A stretch of 64,000 nucleotides of DNA from DSWT01 sp035420085 (GCA_035420085.1 DAOLUH010000029.1:1-64000); one strand, 5' to 3'; positions 32,294 through 41,440 are shown, numbered from the stretch's first letter. Numbers and translations: made by a program. The notes: a model not told the origin generated them from the letters alone.

Positions 32294-33252
32294 AGCCGCT
32301 CCAGTGTGCGCACGACGAGTAGCGTCAGCCAGCGCGAAGGCGTGCGCTTTTGGCCGAAGTCCCAGCCCTTCCACGCGGTCCAGATCGATTCGGGCGTGAA
32401 GCGGCTGTCTGCATCGGCCTTGGTGACGACCAGCGCCGCCATTTCCTGCACACCTGGGTCATCTCGCAGCCACGGAAAGCGCGTGAGGACATCCAGCACG
32501 TGCAGGATGTCGTACCAGATCAACGGCGCTTTGAGCTTGGCAAAATCCGTCCCCATCCCAAAGAGATAGGGACGGCGTTCTTTGCGCTGCGCCCACAACG
32601 ACAGCGCTACCTCTGTCCCGGTGTGCGCTGCCGTCGAATCTCGCCACACGGGCAGTTCTGCCAGCAATTTGAGCATAAGCAAGTTGGCGTAAGGGCACGG
32701 ATCGCTTGCCCGCCCCGGGCCGTGAAACTTGCCCATCTCCGGCGCGCCCGCGCAAGGCCAGCCGTTATCACGAAGCAAACCTGTCAGGTGTGCAAGCGCC
32801 GTCTGCACCCGCGTATCATCACCCAGGCCGAATTTGACCAGCGCATAAAGCACCAGTGGCGCATCGCACAGCGCCCAGTTCGCTTCATCCTGTCCACTGC
32901 CGCCGAAGTGCGTGGGGATGTTGACCACGACCTGAAATGGCCCTTGCGCAGATTGATGCGCCAGCACGCGCTCAACAATGCCTTCAATGCCGGGATCGCC
33001 CACACGCAGCCCTACATCCGCGACAAACGCCAACTTGTGCAGCACATGGCTCGCGTCGTTGTGACGCTTCAACGGTGGACCAGGCCATGCGGACAGTTCC
33101 GCCAGCAATGCCTGGATTTGCGGATGAGCGAGCATCGCTTGTCGCGCCATCACAACCAGCGGATCATCCTCCGGTTGGCGTAGCAGGTCCACTCGTGCGC
33201 GGTATGCCACCCACGGTTCACCTTCTAGAAGCCAATCCACAACATTCGTCAT
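32290..33252 (-). CDS. Helical-barrel (terpene cyclase/prenyltransferase-like fold) protein
   Basis: I cannot name this 320-residue protein. It looks like an alpha-alpha barrel with repeating helical hairpins, such as LLRDNGWPCAG, KFGLGDDTRVQTALAHL and WIWTAWKGWDF-like segments, reminiscent of squalene cyclase-like repeats. No DxDD-type catalytic motif is seen. The start at 33252 (MTNVVDWLLEGEPWVAYRAR) follows GGAGAA. Its neighbours give no functional hint. Confidence 0.65.
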   Translation of the reverse strand: MTNVVDWLLEGEPWVAYRARVDLLRQPEDDPLVVMARQAMLAHPQIQALLAELSAWPGPPLKRHNDASHVLHKLAFVADVGLRVGDPGIEGIVERVLAHQSAQGPFQVVVNIPTHFGGSGQDEANWALCDAPLVLYALVKFGLGDDTRVQTALAHLTGLLRDNGWPCAGAPEMGKFHGPGRASDPCPYANLLMLKLLAELPVWRDSTAAHTGTEVALSLWAQRKERRPYLFGMGTDFAKLKAPLIWYDILHVLDVLTRFPWLRDDPGVQEMAALVVTKADADSRFTPESIWTAWKGWDFGQKRTPSRWLTLLVVRTLERL

Positions 33253-33311
33253 AAGTTCTCCTGTAAAAATAAACCACGGAACACACAAACTACACGAAAT
33301 TAGAAAATGAA

Positions 33312-33345
33312 AATCTGTTTAATCCGCTCGATCTGCTGACCAATT
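33312..33345. repeat. Short CAGATT/AATCCGCTC word repeat
   Basis: AATCTGTTTAATCCGCTCGATCTGCTGAC matches the right arm of the CAGATT-type hairpins, here without a left arm. Confidence 0.55.
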
Positions 33346-33346
33346 C

Positions 33347-34144
33347 TTATCCTCGGTTGTCGTGAAACATCCGCAATGCCGCAGGTCGGCGTTCCAGGTG
33401 ATAGGCGATGTACTGCTCCATCGCCTGCGCCAGCTCTTTGGCGGTGCGCTCCGGCAAGGCGAACTGCGTCACGTCATCGAAGCTACGACGCTGCAACGCC
33501 TGAAGCCACGAAAGCGCGCTCGGTGACAACGGACGCACGGTATGCTCGCGGGTGTCGGACGCGAAACACTCGCAGCAAACCACGCCGCCGCGTTCCATGT
33601 CGAGGCCGTAGGGCCGCTGATCGTCGGCGCGGGGGCGCAGCGGCGTGTGACAGAGATCGTCGCCCCGCTCACCTACACACATCCCACATTCTGGACGGAA
33701 GCCCGCCAGCGCCAACACCTGCTGCTCGTACCAGCGCGTCAGTAACGCCGGGGCCGCGTCCCCATTCAGACGGGAAAAGACGTCATCCACCAAAATGTAA
33801 AGCTGCGGATCGGTCTCGCCCTCGAACAAGCGGATCGCCAACTCGGCGACATAGCGCGCATACGTGCCCAGACGAAAGTCTTCCTGCAGACGCGAGCGAA
33901 CCTGCACGGCTTCCGCCTGGCTGACGATGTCCCACGATCCCGTGACCCGCGAGACCAAAACCTGCGTCTTCGCAAAAAGCTCCAGGTGCCCGGCCTTGCG
34001 GGAGCGCGGCTTGCGGATGCCCTTCGCCAGCAGGTCCACGCTGCCCTCGGCAGTGAGCAGTTTCACGACGCGGTCAGCCTCGCCGTGGTCACGTCGACTG
34101 AGAACAATACCTTCCAGACGATAGAGCTTACCTGAGCGCGCCAC
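33347..34144 (-). CDS. recO: DNA repair protein RecO
   Basis: This 265-residue protein helps load RecA and anneal DNA in recombinational repair. The N-terminal OB-fold begins RLEGIVLSRRDHGEADRVVKL. A zinc-binding set of cysteines (PECGMCVGERGDDLCH and VVCCECF) follows in the helical C-terminal part. GTG at 34144, seven bases after GAGGT, is the preferred start; a TTG seven codons earlier overlaps the upstream gene. Confidence 0.9.
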   Translation of the reverse strand: MARSGKLYRLEGIVLSRRDHGEADRVVKLLTAEGSVDLLAKGIRKPRSRKAGHLELFAKTQVLVSRVTGSWDIVSQAEAVQVRSRLQEDFRLGTYARYVAELAIRLFEGETDPQLYILVDDVFSRLNGDAAPALLTRWYEQQVLALAGFRPECGMCVGERGDDLCHTPLRPRADDQRPYGLDMERGGVVCCECFASDTREHTVRPLSPSALSWLQALQRRSFDDVTQFALPERTAKELAQAMEQYIAYHLERRPAALRMFHDNRG

Positions 34145-34154
34145 GCTTTGTACC

Positions 34155-34658
34155 TCAAAGGCCAATCCGCGCGGCTTTGGTCAGCGCTTCGCCCAGGCCA
34201 ACCACAAACTGCGGCTCAAGCCAGTCCGTCAGCGGTTCGGGAGCGGCATCCGGCACTATCGCCACCAGCCGCGAAAGCGTGTACGTCTGTTCGTCCGTGT
34301 CCTCGAAGGTGCGCGGCTCGGGGCGAAACCCGGCGATGGCCTCCAAAGGCGCGTGCCACGCCAGCCGCTGGCCGAAGAAAAGCCACCGGCGCGTGCGCGA
34401 AACGCTGCCGCCATCCAGTGTGCGCTCCAACTCGCCGCGCTCAGCGAGCGGCGTCGTCAGCGCCAGAAATGCGCCAACAATGAACACCAGCGCCATCAAG
34501 ATGCCCGCCAGCGTCCAGCGCAGTGGACTGGGCGTCACGACGAGTAGCGCGGCAGCGCACATCCCGCCAATGAACAGGCCCAGTTCAATCCACAACAACG
34601 AGGTTTTGACTTCCCACACCACGCGGTTGTGGGCTTCTTCCACGATCGTCGCTTTCAT
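34155..34658 (-). CDS. Unknown two-membrane-segment protein upstream of recO
   Basis: This 167-residue protein has two adjacent membrane segments (LWIELGLFIGGMCAAALLVV and WTLAGILMALVFIVGAFLAL) and a cytoplasmic C-terminal half of beta character (SRTRRWLFFGQRLAWHAPLE). The layout resembles small PH-domain-like membrane proteins, but I cannot assign a family. The start at 34658 follows AAAGGAGA. recO starts 10 bases after its stop, so the two are probably cotranscribed. Confidence 0.65.
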   Translation of the reverse strand: MKATIVEEAHNRVVWEVKTSLLWIELGLFIGGMCAAALLVVTPSPLRWTLAGILMALVFIVGAFLALTTPLAERGELERTLDGGSVSRTRRWLFFGQRLAWHAPLEAIAGFRPEPRTFEDTDEQTYTLSRLVAIVPDAAPEPLTDWLEPQFVVGLGEALTKAARIGL

Positions 34659-34840
34659 CGTCTCCTTTCCACACTCGCCGGAGGTCGCAAGCATCAAAGA
34701 TACAGTATACCGCAGATGAAGAAGTGAGCAATCAGTTGGCGCTGCGGCTTGCGCCATCATGATGCGCGGATATACGGCTTCACGTGCTTTTTCGCTGGAA
34801 ATGGTGTAGAATAGATACAAGCAAGTGAAGGAGAAAAACT

Positions 34841-35143
34841 ATGCTGACCAAGGAGAACATCATCCATAAACTCCGCGAACAGCGAACTTATTTAGCCGAT
34901 CACTACGGCGTCAAGAATATTGGACTTTTCGGCTCATACGCTCAAGAGCAATCTACCCAGGCGAGTGATATAGATCTGCTCATCGAGTTCGACCGTCCGA
35001 TTGGCCTGCGCTTCGTCGAGTTAGGCGAATATTTGGAGCAATTGTTTGACCGGCCTGTGGATATACTCACCCCTGCCGGTATGCAAAACATCCACATTGA
35101 CTATATTGCTCAGAACATTCGTGAGAGTATCATCTATGTCTAA
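34841..35143 (+). CDS. mntA: MntA-type nucleotidyltransferase antitoxin
   Basis: This 100-residue minimal nucleotidyltransferase has the catalytic motif GSYAQEQSTQASDIDLL with Gly31-Ser32 and Asp43/Asp45. MntA proteins neutralise the HepT toxin by adding AMP to a tyrosine. The start follows AAGGAG, and TAGAAT at 34807-34812 is a possible -10 element. It overlaps hepT by eight bases. Confidence 0.9.
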   Translation: MLTKENIIHKLREQRTYLADHYGVKNIGLFGSYAQEQSTQASDIDLLIEFDRPIGLRFVELGEYLEQLFDRPVDILTPAGMQNIHIDYIAQNIRESIIYV

Positions 35144-35483
35144 ACGTAGCGACAAAGAACTCTTGCAAGATATTTCTGAAGCGTCGAAACGCATCCAAAC
35201 TTATATCTCTGGCATAACATATACTACATTCCTCGACGACAAAAAGACACAAGACGCCGTTATCCGCAATTTAGAGATCATCGGAGAAGCCACCAAAAAC
35301 TTGTCCACAAACTTACGCAGCACATATAGCACTATACCCTGGAGGAGTATTGCCAGAATGCGAGATCGTTTGATTCACGGTTATTTCGGCGTAAATGTGG
35401 ATATCGTATGGGACATCATCACCGCTGAGCTAGGTGAGTTGACAAAGCAAATAGCAGAAATGAGCAACGAAGGCGAGAAGTAA
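35136..35483 (+). CDS. hepT: HepT-like ribonuclease toxin
   Basis: This 115-residue helical HEPN-domain protein carries the active-site motif RDRLIHGYFG: Arg76, His81 and Tyr83 form the RX4HXY pattern of HepT toxins, and Tyr83 is the predicted AMPylation target. It lies directly behind mntA with an eight-base overlap. All key residues are present in both partners, so the module looks intact. Confidence 0.9.
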   Translation: MSKRSDKELLQDISEASKRIQTYISGITYTTFLDDKKTQDAVIRNLEIIGEATKNLSTNLRSTYSTIPWRSIARMRDRLIHGYFGVNVDIVWDIITAELGELTKQIAEMSNEGEK

Positions 35484-35547
35484 TCCAAAGCATTACTCAT
35501 TCACCGACAGGATACATTTTACATTATTAGTTTAAGGAGATTACGCT

Positions 35548-36795
35548 ATGCAAACACTCAAAGTCGGAATCGTTGGAGCAGGATTTGTGGCGAATTTCCA
35601 CGCGCGGGCGATCAGACAAGTGCGCTCTATGGAAATCGCCGGGATTACGGCGCTGAAGGGCGCGGAGGCGCTCTCGGCGACGGTGCAGAAGCACGGTCTG
35701 GGCGCGGGAACGGTCTACCCCAATGTGGCGGAAATGGCGAAGCACGTGGACGCTATTGCCGTCTACATTCCCAACTTCGCGCGCGTGGAGACGGTCGAGC
35801 AAATCGTGGATGCAGTGAAGAAGGGCGCTAATCTCAAGGGCGTCATCTGCGAGAAGCCGCTGGGGCGCAATGTAAAAGAAGCGCGCCGGCTCGTCGAATT
35901 GGCCGACGAGGTCGGGCTGAAGACCGCTTACTTTGAGAACCAAATTTTTATGAAGCCTATCCAGGCGCAGTTGCAACAACTCGCCCCGCTACAAGAGAAA
36001 ATGGGGCCGCTCGCGCTGACCCGCTCCGCCGAAGAGCACGGCGGGCCGCACGAGGGCTGGTTCTGGAACCCAACCTTGCAAGGCGGCGGCGTGCTGTGCG
36101 ATATGGGTTGTCATAGCATCGCCGTGGGATGGTACGCGCTTACGCCGTTGGGAAAATCGCCGACGTTCCTGGAGCCGGTGTCCATCAACGCGGAAACGGC
36201 GCTGCTCAAGTGGGGCTTGCCGCAATGGCGCGAGAAATTGCTGCGCGAGCGCGGCGTGGACTACACCAAGACGCCCGCCGAGGACTTCACCACCGGCATG
36301 GTCACATTCCGCAACCCGGAGACGGGCCAGCACGTCAAGGCGCAGTTCACCGATTCGTGGATGTTCGAGAAGCAAGGGCTGCGGCTCTTTATGGACGGTA
36401 TGGGACCGGGGTATGCCTTTGAGGTGAACACGCTGGCATCGTCGCTGCAGATCTTCATCGGTGACGTGGCGGCGGAGGCTGTCGCCAACGCAGAACTGGC
36501 GCTAGAAAAGGCCACCGCCTCGCGCGGCCTGCTCGCCGTCCAGCACAACGAGGCCGACCTCTACGGCTACACCGACGAGAACGAGGACGCCGCCGCCGCA
36601 TTCCTGACGGGTCGGGATGGCTTCCTGCCGTGGAGCTATGGGCTGGAGATCACCAAACTGGTGATGGCCGGCTATATGTCCGCCGAGCGCAAGCAAACCA
36701 TTGATTTGACCGATCCTGGCATCCAGAAAGAACTCGAAACCTACGTGCCCCTCATCCAACAGGGCAAGGGCGCGGAAGTTCTGCACGTCCTGTAA
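35548..36795 (+). CDS. Gfo/Idh/MocA family NAD(P)-dependent oxidoreductase
   Basis: This 415-residue dehydrogenase has the nucleotide-binding VGIVGAGFVANFHARAI, the EKPLGRNVKEA motif with the conserved Lys, and a long C-terminal beta-sheet domain with GGGVLCDMGCHSIAVGWYAL. It probably oxidises a sugar or inositol-like polyol. With a pentose pathway elsewhere in the window it is a possible, but unproven, pentose dehydrogenase. The start follows AAGGAGA. No transporter is directly adjacent. Confidence 0.85.
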   Translation: MQTLKVGIVGAGFVANFHARAIRQVRSMEIAGITALKGAEALSATVQKHGLGAGTVYPNVAEMAKHVDAIAVYIPNFARVETVEQIVDAVKKGANLKGVICEKPLGRNVKEARRLVELADEVGLKTAYFENQIFMKPIQAQLQQLAPLQEKMGPLALTRSAEEHGGPHEGWFWNPTLQGGGVLCDMGCHSIAVGWYALTPLGKSPTFLEPVSINAETALLKWGLPQWREKLLRERGVDYTKTPAEDFTTGMVTFRNPETGQHVKAQFTDSWMFEKQGLRLFMDGMGPGYAFEVNTLASSLQIFIGDVAAEAVANAELALEKATASRGLLAVQHNEADLYGYTDENEDAAAAFLTGRDGFLPWSYGLEITKLVMAGYMSAERKQTIDLTDPGIQKELETYVPLIQQGKGAEVLHVL

Positions 36796-36898
36796 CGCGC
36801 AAGTCACGCGCTTCTTTTTGGACAGGATTTTCAGGATAGGAAATGGGTAAAGTGTAGGCCCGGCGATTCGCTTGACGCCCCAGAAGTAAGGAGATGTG

Positions 36899-38269
36899 AT
36901 GGAAATCGGGACGATCCAAAAAACCATCAAGCTTTTCAAAGAAGCGTTGGAAGGGTTGCACGCCGATATTCCGCTGCTCAAACTTGAGGGCCTGGCGTTT
37001 ATGGTTCACAAGGCCATGAACGTGCAGGCCCGTTACTTTCACACCCCGGAGCACATTTTCTCCCTATCCGATGCGTCCACGCCCATTCAAGCACTCGCCG
37101 CCTTGTATCACGACATCGTCTATTATCAGGTGGACGCGGGCTTCACGCCGGAAATCGAGGCGCTCATCATCCCTTATCTGCGCGAAGAAAAAGGGCAGTT
37201 GACTTTAGTGAAACACGTTGATCCCGCCGACGCCGCCTTTGCGCGCGCCGCGGAGGTTTTCGCCTTCCAACCAGGGCAACGATTACCGCTCAACGGGCAG
37301 AACGAATTCCTCAGCGCATTGACGATGAACATCAGCCTTGATGAGATCGTCAGCGCCAAAGACTTGCTCAAGGCAACAGCGTGTATCGAGGCCACCATCC
37401 CCTTCCGCGGCATCAACGCGCAGGGCGAAAGCCCCGCCGACGTGCTGGAACACCGTCTTGCCGCGATTAACGCGCGCCATAGTTTAGGGATGGAGCAGGA
37501 AGAGATCGCGCAGGCGATTGAAATGGCCGTCACCCTCTCCAACCGCGACGTCGCCAGTTTCGCCGAACAAGATACGGCGCTCTTCTTGGATGGAACCTGG
37601 AAACTGCTCCCCGAAATGAATCCCTCCTTAAGGCTCAAGGGCATCTACTCAATCCGCAACTATCGCCAGGCGCTGCAAAAAATGGCCGGGTTTTTGAACT
37701 TTCTCAATCCTGATGTGATCTTCAACCGCTACCGGAACGTGCCGACCGCAGAAGAATACGCCGAGATGGTCCGCCTGGCCTATCAAAATGTCTACACAGC
37801 ACGCGATTACCTGACCATCAAACTACTCACTGCCGCCATCCTCGAAGCGTTGGCCGAACTGACCGGCGGCGACGCGCCGATGGCGCTCTTTATGGGCGAC
37901 ATCGAGATTGACGGCAAAGACTACGTGCGCCTGGACGATTTTCTGCCCTCACCGCCGCCACATTATCCACAAGAGGAAGCTTCACCGATCTTCCGCTTGT
38001 TGCGATATGGCCGCGCCGGCGCTTCAAGCTTCGATATGAGCAATTCGCCCTTAGCATTCTTCATCTATCAACAACTGGGAATGGAAAATTGCAAACAGCT
38101 CCTACAAGATGCCGCCGCGCTTTTTTCTGGACAGTTAGCGCCGCAAACCTTCCTGGACCAACTCCCCACGGAGATCATTGTCCCCATTGTCACTGCGTGT
38201 GCGGTGATGGCAACCACGCGCAGCACAGCCCTGCGCCAATATCTAGCGCACAAAATGCCCGCGACCTGA
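36899..38269 (+). CDS. Unknown 456-residue protein with HD-like N-terminal motif
   Basis: The N-terminal region contains RYFHTPEHIFSLSD (His48, His52) followed by ALAALYHDIVYYQVD (His71-Asp72), the spacing of HD-domain metal phosphohydrolases. The remaining 350 residues are mostly helical and show no family I know. ATG at 36899 follows AAGGAG by five bases; a GTG one codon earlier is possible. The first part may hydrolyse a nucleotide or cyclic nucleotide. It is followed by a secreted DUF11 protein. Confidence 0.65.
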   Translation: MEIGTIQKTIKLFKEALEGLHADIPLLKLEGLAFMVHKAMNVQARYFHTPEHIFSLSDASTPIQALAALYHDIVYYQVDAGFTPEIEALIIPYLREEKGQLTLVKHVDPADAAFARAAEVFAFQPGQRLPLNGQNEFLSALTMNISLDEIVSAKDLLKATACIEATIPFRGINAQGESPADVLEHRLAAINARHSLGMEQEEIAQAIEMAVTLSNRDVASFAEQDTALFLDGTWKLLPEMNPSLRLKGIYSIRNYRQALQKMAGFLNFLNPDVIFNRYRNVPTAEEYAEMVRLAYQNVYTARDYLTIKLLTAAILEALAELTGGDAPMALFMGDIEIDGKDYVRLDDFLPSPPPHYPQEEASPIFRLLRYGRAGASSFDMSNSPLAFFIYQQLGMENCKQLLQDAAALFSGQLAPQTFLDQLPTEIIVPIVTACAVMATTRSTALRQYLAHKMPAT

Positions 38270-38460
38270 ATCAGTCAGCGGACATACAGAATCGGGGCAG
38301 GACAAACGCTGCTCCCTGTCCCCCCTATCTCTATGTCCCATTCCTGAGGAGACGCCGGTGCTGCCGCACTCCATGCCAGCACGAAAATGACTATCTGACT
38401 AAGGACTATCAGACTATTCGCGAAGACTATTCTCGAAGACTATTCTCGAAGGAGGTTACG

Positions 38461-39735
38461 ATGTCAACCGAAAATCAAAGCCGTACACGTTCTACTACGA
38501 AATGGACCGCTTTTTTCAGCTTTGCCCTTGTCGGGATGTTGTTTGTGATTGGGATGAGCTTGCCGCAAACATCTGAAGCCAGCGTCGTCACGCTCAAGCC
38601 GTTAATGTTTATCAGCCCTATCGGCAACCCGGTGCTCTCGATTGCCAAAACTGTAGATAACGGTACGCCGCAACCGGGCGACATCGTGAATTACACGCTC
38701 AGCTACGCCAACACTGCGCTCGGTTCGCAAGCTTTCAACGTGCGGGTGTACGACTTTTTGCCAGCCGGCGTGCAATACCTCTCTGCATCGCCAGCGCCCG
38801 CGTCTGAGTCCGGCGGCACGCTACTGTTTACTGCGCCCTCGGTTGGACCGGATACAGCGCCCCTCAACATCACGGTGCAAGTGCGTGTGCTCTCCGGCCA
38901 TGCTACTCTGCTCAACCAGGCGCTTGTCACCGCCGATGGCGTCACCCCTACGACAGATTCGTTGTTGATCACGACCACGCCAGGGGCCGATCATCTGCGG
39001 CTAACCAAGGATGGCGATGCGGCTACACTGATCGGCGAAGAGCTTGAATATACATTGTCCTGCGAGAACGTCGGCCCCGTGACCTACAACAACATCGAAG
39101 TGCTCGACGTACTGCCCGCTGGCGTGACTATAGTGAGCGCTACCCAACCGCCAGCATTGACCATGCCGCCGCTGCTCAAATGGGCAGTGGGGACTTTGGC
39201 GCCGGGGGCGCGCTGGAGCGTTACCCTCATGACGACAGCGCCATCAGACGTGGGAATTATCACAAACACAGCCCTTTTGCAAGCGCCGACGCATGTCTCC
39301 TTGCAGGCGCTATGGGCTACGCAGATCATCAGCGAGGGCGTCATTCTGAAAGTAGATAAGGTCGGCAGCGCGGAAGAAGTCTATCCCGGCGATCCACTTA
39401 TCTACACATTGACGTACCGGAACAAGGGCACCGCCCCGGCCACCGACGTCGTCATCACCGACACTTTGCCCACAGGCATCGTCGCCAGCAACGCCACACC
39501 CGCGCCGACCTCCACCAACGGACAACAGTGGGTATGGACAATCCCCGCGCTCGATGTGAGCGCCACGGGCAACATCGTCATCACCACGACGGTTGAAATA
39601 ACCACGCAAGGCACATTGCACAACTACGTCGCCATCAGCGCACCGGGAGCCTGGGGCGACACTGACGATTTCTACACGTTGATTAAGTGGCGCACGATTT
39701 ACTTACCGCTGGTGCTGCGGGCGTACAAACCCTGA
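38461..39735 (+). CDS. Secreted DUF11-repeat protein with YLPLVLR C-terminal tail
   Basis: This 424-residue extracellular protein has a signal peptide at about residues 14-40, then three DUF11 (bacterial Ig-like) repeats, each with the signature of the type PGDIVNYTLSYAN, VRVYDFLPAGVQYLSA. The protein ends IYLPLVLRAYKP, a tail that I have seen repeatedly at the ends of secreted proteins of Chloroflexota and that may be a sorting or anchoring signal. The start follows GAAGGAGG. Several tandem GAAGACTATTCTC repeats precede it. Confidence 0.85.
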   Translation: MSTENQSRTRSTTKWTAFFSFALVGMLFVIGMSLPQTSEASVVTLKPLMFISPIGNPVLSIAKTVDNGTPQPGDIVNYTLSYANTALGSQAFNVRVYDFLPAGVQYLSASPAPASESGGTLLFTAPSVGPDTAPLNITVQVRVLSGHATLLNQALVTADGVTPTTDSLLITTTPGADHLRLTKDGDAATLIGEELEYTLSCENVGPVTYNNIEVLDVLPAGVTIVSATQPPALTMPPLLKWAVGTLAPGARWSVTLMTTAPSDVGIITNTALLQAPTHVSLQALWATQIISEGVILKVDKVGSAEEVYPGDPLIYTLTYRNKGTAPATDVVITDTLPTGIVASNATPAPTSTNGQQWVWTIPALDVSATGNIVITTTVEITTQGTLHNYVAISAPGAWGDTDDFYTLIKWRTIYLPLVLRAYKP

Positions 39736-39795
39736 CCGTAAGCTATTGCCAAGAAACTTGACGGGTATCGCATAGCGATGCAGGATGCGCTGAGG

Positions 39796-39834
39796 TAGCA
39801 GAGAGACAGAAATGCCGTTCTCTCTGCTATTTTT
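39796..39834 (+). terminator. Intrinsic terminator after the DUF11 gene
   Basis: AGCAGAGAGA (39797-39806) pairs with TCTCTCTGCT (39819-39828), and the stem is followed by ATTTTTG. It lies 60 bases after the DUF11 stop. Confidence 0.85.
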
Positions 39835-39904
39835 GTGTGCACTGTGATAGCTCCACCGCCCACATACGCCCGTGCGACATAGGAAAATCCTCCAAAGAAA
39901 TCTA

Positions 39905-39982
39905 TTGACACTACGACAAAACTATGCTATATTGTAAACGAATTCGATAACGTTACCGGTAACAATACCGGTACTCTTACCG
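39905..39982 (+). promoter_or_regulatory. xylF promoter with tandem ACCGG operator motifs
   Basis: TTGACA (39905-39910) and TATATT (39928-39933) are 17 bases apart. Just past the predicted start lies GTTACCGGTAAC, a perfect 12-base palindrome (39952-39963), then TACCGGTA (39966-39973) and TTACCG (39977-39982). Palindromes with a central CG of this type are typical LacI-family operators. The regulator is not adjacent. The leader to xylF is about 277 bases, contains a ribosome-binding-site-like AAGGAGG at 40111 without a properly placed start codon, and otherwise shows no gene. Confidence 0.75.
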
Positions 39983-40216
39983 AAACAAATCCGCCTGATC
40001 AAACATAATCAATGGTTCAGATACACCAGACATTCAAGACGCTACCAAGAGCTATGCGCTTCAGTCTTTGGCCATGCAACGTGGTGAATGACTAAAACCC
40101 TGAATCCAGGAAGGAGGACAAAATACAGACAGATTGACGATATTCCCTATATTCATTTTCGCTATCCCAAAAGAAATTCACAATCTAGTTAAGTTTAATC
40201 TCAGGAGGAACAAGAA

Positions 40217-41314
40217 ATGTCTCGCACAGTGACTCGATCGTTAACCGCCATTCTCTTAGTCGCCATGCTTTTGGTCGGCTTTACCGGCTGCAAAGGCAGC
40301 GGCAAGATCAAGGTCGGGCTATCGTTCTCCGACTTCGCTACCGAGCGTTGGAAGAACGAGGAAGTGTTGATGCGGAAGCTGCTGGAGGAAAAAGGCTATC
40401 AGGTGATTTCCCAGGAAGCCAACCACGATGTGAAACTGCAGAACGACCAGATTGACAACATGGTCACGCAGGGCGTCAAGGCGCTGATCATCGTCGCTGA
40501 GGATGGCGACGCCGCCGCTACGGCAGCGACCAACGCTGCCAAGAAGGGTGTCATCGTCATCGCCTACGACCGCCTGATCAAGTCCCCCGACATCGCAGCT
40601 TATGTCTCCTTCAACAACGTGGAAGTAGGACGGCAGCAGGCTTTGGGTGTGATGGCCGCCATTGATGCCGAAAACTGGGATGTGGCCGGCAAGGGCAAGG
40701 CCCGCGTCGTCAAACTGGGCGGCAGCCCCACCGACAACAACGCGATCCTGTTCCGCCAGGGGCAGGACGAAATCCTGGATCCACTGGTTGCCGCCGGCAA
40801 GATCGAAATTGTCGCCGACCAGTGGGTGGACAACTGGGATGCCAAGAACGCCCTCACCCTGATGGAGAACATCCTTACCGCGCAGAATAACGACATTGAC
40901 GCGGTGGTGGCCTCCAATGACGGCACCGCGCTGGGCGCGCTGCAGGCGATGAAGGCGCAAGGTCTGGCCGGTAAAGTCCCCATCTCCGGACAAGATGCGA
41001 CCGCCGATGGCTGCAATAGCATCGTCAAAGGCGAATTGACCGTCTCCATCCTCAAGGACATCCGGGATCTGTCGCCATTGGCGATTGATCTGGTGGACAA
41101 GCTGATCAAGGGCGAAAAGACAGACCTGCAAATGTATAACCTGTCCGAACTGACCAATGATCCCAGCAAGACAGGCCAGGTGCCCTGCAAGTTCTTGCCC
41201 GTCTATCAGGTTAACAAGGGCAACGTCTATGATCTCGTTGTCAAAAGCGGTTTCCAGAGCTACGATGATGTGTACCGGGACATTCCCGCGAATGAACGCC
41301 CGGCGAAGCCGTAG
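40217..41314 (+). CDS. xylF: Xylose-type ABC transporter substrate-binding lipoprotein
   Basis: This 365-residue lipoprotein binds a pentose for import. The signal peptide ends in GFTGC with Cys25 as lipidation site. The mature part matches XylF: KVGLSFSDFATERW, QGVKALIIVAEDGDAA, YDRLIKSPDIAAYVSFNNVEVG and SNDGTALGALQAM. It is the first gene of xylFGH. The ribosome binding site is AGGAGG. A 12-bp inverted repeat after the gene probably raises its level relative to the transporter body. Confidence 0.93.
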   Translation: MSRTVTRSLTAILLVAMLLVGFTGCKGSGKIKVGLSFSDFATERWKNEEVLMRKLLEEKGYQVISQEANHDVKLQNDQIDNMVTQGVKALIIVAEDGDAAATAATNAAKKGVIVIAYDRLIKSPDIAAYVSFNNVEVGRQQALGVMAAIDAENWDVAGKGKARVVKLGGSPTDNNAILFRQGQDEILDPLVAAGKIEIVADQWVDNWDAKNALTLMENILTAQNNDIDAVVASNDGTALGALQAMKAQGLAGKVPISGQDATADGCNSIVKGELTVSILKDIRDLSPLAIDLVDKLIKGEKTDLQMYNLSELTNDPSKTGQVPCKFLPVYQVNKGNVYDLVVKSGFQSYDDVYRDIPANERPAKP

Positions 41315-41351
41315 CGCTACATCCTGATCACTGAATCGTTTTGAGAGTTGC

Positions 41352-41393
41352 GCCTCCTTGTAGTCGGAGTATACTGGCCTGCTACAAGGAGGC
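41352..41393 (+). promoter_or_regulatory. Inverted repeat between xylF and xylG
   Basis: GCCTCCTTGTAG (41352-41363) is exactly complementary to CTACAAGGAGGC (41382-41393), with an 18-base loop; CTTCTTCTTG follows. A partial terminator or mRNA-stabilising stem is likely. It also contains an anti-ribosome-binding-site sequence (CCTCCTT). Confidence 0.65.
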
Positions 41394-41440
41394 CTTCTTC
41401 TTGAAAATCAAACGGATACAGTTTGAGGGAGGAGTACGCG

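Noticed and set aside
40111..40216. Small leader gene behind AAGGAGG at 40111 in the xylF leader
   Set aside because: No ATG, GTG or TTG lies at a proper distance; the nearest TTG is about 17 bases away and its frame runs into xylF out of phase.
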